From assembly GCA_903911985.1 (NCBI GenBank), contig CAIWFP010000388.1:1-5670 (forward strand): DNA of 5,670 nt, written 5' to 3'. Below are positions 3,864-5,670 of the stretch, piece by piece. The stretch is from an uncultured Sphingomonadales bacterium. GTDB taxonomy: Bacteria > Pseudomonadota > Alphaproteobacteria > Sphingomonadales > Sphingomonadaceae. The translations under genes and the position numbers were made by a program. Below the pieces are notes generated by a model. It had not been told where the DNA came from. It did not search any database and was given only the letters and a program-made list of their open reading frames with translations. Position 1 is the first letter of the stretch. The number at the start of each line of letters is the position of its first letter.

Positions 3864-4592
3864 ATGATCATCTTCCCCGCAATCGACCTGAAGGGCGGTC
3901 AGGTCGTCCGCCTCGCCGAGGGCGATATGGCCCGCGCCACCGTCTATGGTGATAATCCCGCCGCGCAGGCTTTGCTGTTCGCGCAGGCTGGCGCCAGCTG
4001 GCTGCATGTCGTCGATCTCGATGGCTCTTTTGCGGGCCGAGCCGAAAACCGCGAGGCGGCGGAGGCCGTGATCAAGGCCTTCCCCGGCCATGTGCAACTG
4101 GGCGGCGGCATCCGCGACCAAACCGCCGTCGAAGGCTGGTTTGGCCTGGGCGTCAAACGCGTCGTCATGGGCACCGCCGCCCTCAAGGACCCGCAATTCG
4201 TCAAGGACATGGCCAAGGCCTTCCCCGGCGGCATCGTCGTGGCGGTGGACGCGCGTGATGGCATGGTCGCCACCGAAGGCTGGGCCGAGGTATCGGACGT
4301 CCCCGTGGTCGACATGGCCCACCGCTTCGAGGACGCGGGCGTGGCAGCCCTCCTCTTCACCGATATCGGCCGTGATGGGTTGCTGAAGGGCTGCAACGTC
4401 GAGGCGACGGTAGACCTCGCCCGCCAGACCCGCCTCCCCGTTATCGCCAGCGGCGGCGTCGCCAGTATTCGGGACATCGAACTTCTCGCCCCCCATGCGG
4501 CTGACGGCATCGAAGGCGTCATCACCGGTCGCGCCCTCTACGACGGCCGCCTCGATCTCGCCGAGGCAATCGCGCTGGCGGGGCGGGAATGA
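3864..4592 (+). CDS. hisA: ProFAR isomerase (HisA)
   Basis: Opens the ribose ring of ProFAR to give PRFAR, the Amadori rearrangement of histidine synthesis, in a single (beta-alpha)8 barrel. The 242-residue protein has the catalytic Asp8 in PAIDLKGG and Asp129 in AVDARDG, phosphate-binding loops QLGGGIRD (78-85) and ASGGVAS (195-201), and the half-barrel repeat motif FTDIGRDG (165-172). Length and all catalytic residues are typical. The start is set at ATG 3864 rather than a TTG three codons upstream, on the basis of spacing and the family N terminus. It is separated from hisH by the 279-base insert, and its stop overlaps the start of the next gene by four bases (ATGA). Confidence 0.98.
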   Translation: MIIFPAIDLKGGQVVRLAEGDMARATVYGDNPAAQALLFAQAGASWLHVVDLDGSFAGRAENREAAEAVIKAFPGHVQLGGGIRDQTAVEGWFGLGVKRVVMGTAALKDPQFVKDMAKAFPGGIVVAVDARDGMVATEGWAEVSDVPVVDMAHRFEDAGVAALLFTDIGRDGLLKGCNVEATVDLARQTRLPVIASGGVASIRDIELLAPHAADGIEGVITGRALYDGRLDLAEAIALAGRE

Positions 4593-4861
4593 TTGGGCAA
4601 CGCCTCATCGCGGCTCTGATGCTGATCTACTTGCTCTGGCGCAGTGGCCAAGCACTGCGCGATTTTCTAAAGGGCGAAGTTCTGAAACGAAATTCGTGGG
4701 TTGCCCCTCGGTGGCCACTGCCAAAAACAGAGCCGAGGTTCGGTACGAAGGTTTACTCCCGCCGCACGGATCCCGTCGCCTATTGGTGTTGGACGCTCGG
4801 CCAAGCGTTGTTCTTGATGTTCCTGATCGCGCTGTTCACGATAGTGTTGGTGAAACCATGA
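4589..4861 (+). CDS. Small two-helix membrane protein of unknown function inside the his operon
   Basis: I do not recognise this 90-residue product. A short N-terminal hydrophobic segment (LIAALMLIYLLW, 6-17) is followed by a strongly basic loop (18-64, eleven Arg/Lys against four Asp/Glu) and a clear membrane helix (about 65-88, YWCWTLGQALFLMFLIALF...). By the positive-inside rule the loop would be cytoplasmic with both ends outside, if the short first helix spans. The gene begins at ATGA shared with the hisA stop and ends at ATGA shared with the hisF start, so translation is probably coupled on both sides. A purine-rich GGCGGGA precedes the start. It is about 56% GC by hand count, compared with roughly 68% in a sample of hisF, and uses codons rare in the neighbours (CTA, AAA, CGA, TTG). 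This fits a later arrival in the operon. Nothing in it suggests an enzyme of the pathway. Confidence 0.7.
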   Translation: MIGQRLIAALMLIYLLWRSGQALRDFLKGEVLKRNSWVAPRWPLPKTEPRFGTKVYSRRTDPVAYWCWTLGQALFLMFLIALFTIVLVKP

Positions 4862-5634
4862 CAGTCCGCATCCGCGTCATACCCTGCCTCGATGTCCGCG
4901 ATGGCCGCGTGGTCAAGGGCGTGAACTTCGTCGACCTCATCGACGCCGGCGACCCGGTCGAGCAGGCCCGCGCCTATGACGCAGCCGGGGCCGACGAGCT
5001 CTGCTTCCTCGACATCTCCGCCAGCCACGAGGGCCGGGGCACGCTGCTGGATGTCGTGCGCCGCACGGCGGAGGTCTGCTTCATGCCGCTCACCGTCGGC
5101 GGCGGCGTGCGCAGTGTGGAGGACGCCCGCGCGCTCTTGTTGGCCGGGGCCGACAAGGTCGCGGTCAACTCCGCCGCCGTCTCCCGCCCGGAAGTGGTGC
5201 GCGACATCGCCGAGAAGATGGGCAGCCAGTGCATCGTCGCCAGCGTGGACGCGCGCCGCGTCTCTGCCCCCGGCGAAGCCCCCCGCTGGGAAATCTTCAC
5301 CCACGGTGGCCGCAAACCCACCGGCATAAACGCCCTCGAACACGCCGTCCGCCTCGCCACCCTCGGCGCCGGCGAACTGCTCGTCACATCGATGGACGGC
5401 GACGGCACCCAGGCCGGCTACGACCTCGCCCTCACCCGCGCCATCGCCGATGCGGTCGGCGTCCCCGTCATCGCCAGCGGCGGCGTCGGCACGCTCGATC
5501 ACCTCGTCGCCGGCGTCACCGAAGGCCACGCCAGCGCCGTGCTGGCCGCCAGCATCTTCCACTTCGGCAAACACACTATCGCCGAGGCCCACGCCGCCCT
5601 CCGCGCCGCCGGTTTGCCCGCCCGAGGGCTGTAA
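4858..5634 (+). CDS. hisF: Imidazole glycerol phosphate synthase, cyclase subunit
   Basis: Uses ammonia from HisH to convert PRFAR to imidazole glycerol phosphate and AICAR; AICAR re-enters purine synthesis. The 258-residue (beta-alpha)8 barrel carries the two catalytic aspartates, Asp12 in PCLDVRDG and Asp131 in SVDARR, the phosphate loops VGGGVRS (80-86) and ASGGVG (206-211), the THGGRKPTG loop (148-156), and TSMDGDGT (177-184). All are typical. The start at 4858 gives the family N terminus (TVRIRVIPCLDV); the frame is open far upstream, into hisA, but that part is a shadow. The Shine-Dalgarno match is weak (GGTGAAACC before the ATG), which fits translation coupled to the upstream small gene by the ATGA overlap. 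Last complete gene in the window. Confidence 0.98.
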   Translation: MTVRIRVIPCLDVRDGRVVKGVNFVDLIDAGDPVEQARAYDAAGADELCFLDISASHEGRGTLLDVVRRTAEVCFMPLTVGGGVRSVEDARALLLAGADKVAVNSAAVSRPEVVRDIAEKMGSQCIVASVDARRVSAPGEAPRWEIFTHGGRKPTGINALEHAVRLATLGAGELLVTSMDGDGTQAGYDLALTRAIADAVGVPVIASGGVGTLDHLVAGVTEGHASAVLAASIFHFGKHTIAEAHAALRAAGLPARGL

Positions 5635-5670
5635 GGCTCGTCCAGGTTTATTAGAGACAGGCAAGAGGGT

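Noticed and set aside
4495..4857. N-terminal extension of hisF upstream into hisA
   Set aside because: HisF proteins start close to the RIRVIPCLDV segment; the upstream part overlaps hisA and the small membrane-protein gene in other frames.
4780..5664. 294-codon minus-strand open frame opposite hisF
   Set aside because: Gly/Ala/Asp-rich mirror of hisF codons; no motif, and it crosses the hisF gene fully.

Overview
The window looks like chromosomal DNA from a high-GC alphaproteobacterium, most likely a sphingomonad (Novosphingobium or Sphingomonas type). The reasons are the monofunctional HisB, the alphaproteobacterial type of SspB, the gene order hisB-hisH-hisA-hisF, and strong G/C preference at third codon positions. 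The genus is an inference from gene content and style; no database was searched.

Layout. Positions 1-269 form a non-coding mosaic of short G/C-rich repeats. Positions 270-1945 carry a minus-strand cluster, read in the order sspB (ClpXP adaptor), a small basic protein of unknown function, then gmk (guanylate kinase). Positions 1946-2255 are the divergent intergenic region between sspB and the histidine genes. It contains an inverted copy of the repeat found at 182-255, three consecutive hairpins, and a C-rich, G-poor stretch just before hisB. Positions 2256-5634 are a plus-strand histidine biosynthesis cluster: hisB, hisH, a 279-base non-coding insert full of hairpins, hisA, a small two-helix membrane protein of unknown function, and hisF. 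The last 36 bases hold nothing recognisable; hisE would be expected further on, but this is a guess.

How the genes work together. HisA isomerises ProFAR to PRFAR. The HisH-HisF synthase uses glutamine-derived ammonia to split PRFAR into imidazole glycerol phosphate (IGP) and AICAR. HisB dehydrates IGP. The window therefore holds four consecutive polypeptides of the middle of the pathway. The minus-strand genes have housekeeping roles: protein quality control and GMP phosphorylation.

Most notable points: (1) a 90-codon membrane-protein gene of lower GC sits between hisA and hisF with a four-base ATGA overlap at both ends; (2) the hisH start region is tandemly duplicated, which makes a 7-codon mini-ORF with two His codons that has the better ribosome binding site; (3) inverted copies of one repeat family bracket the sspB-gmk cluster, with a stem-loop module whose base pairing is kept by compensatory changes; (4) a structured non-coding insert interrupts the histidine operon between hisH and hisA. 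I see no clear new defence or mobile system.
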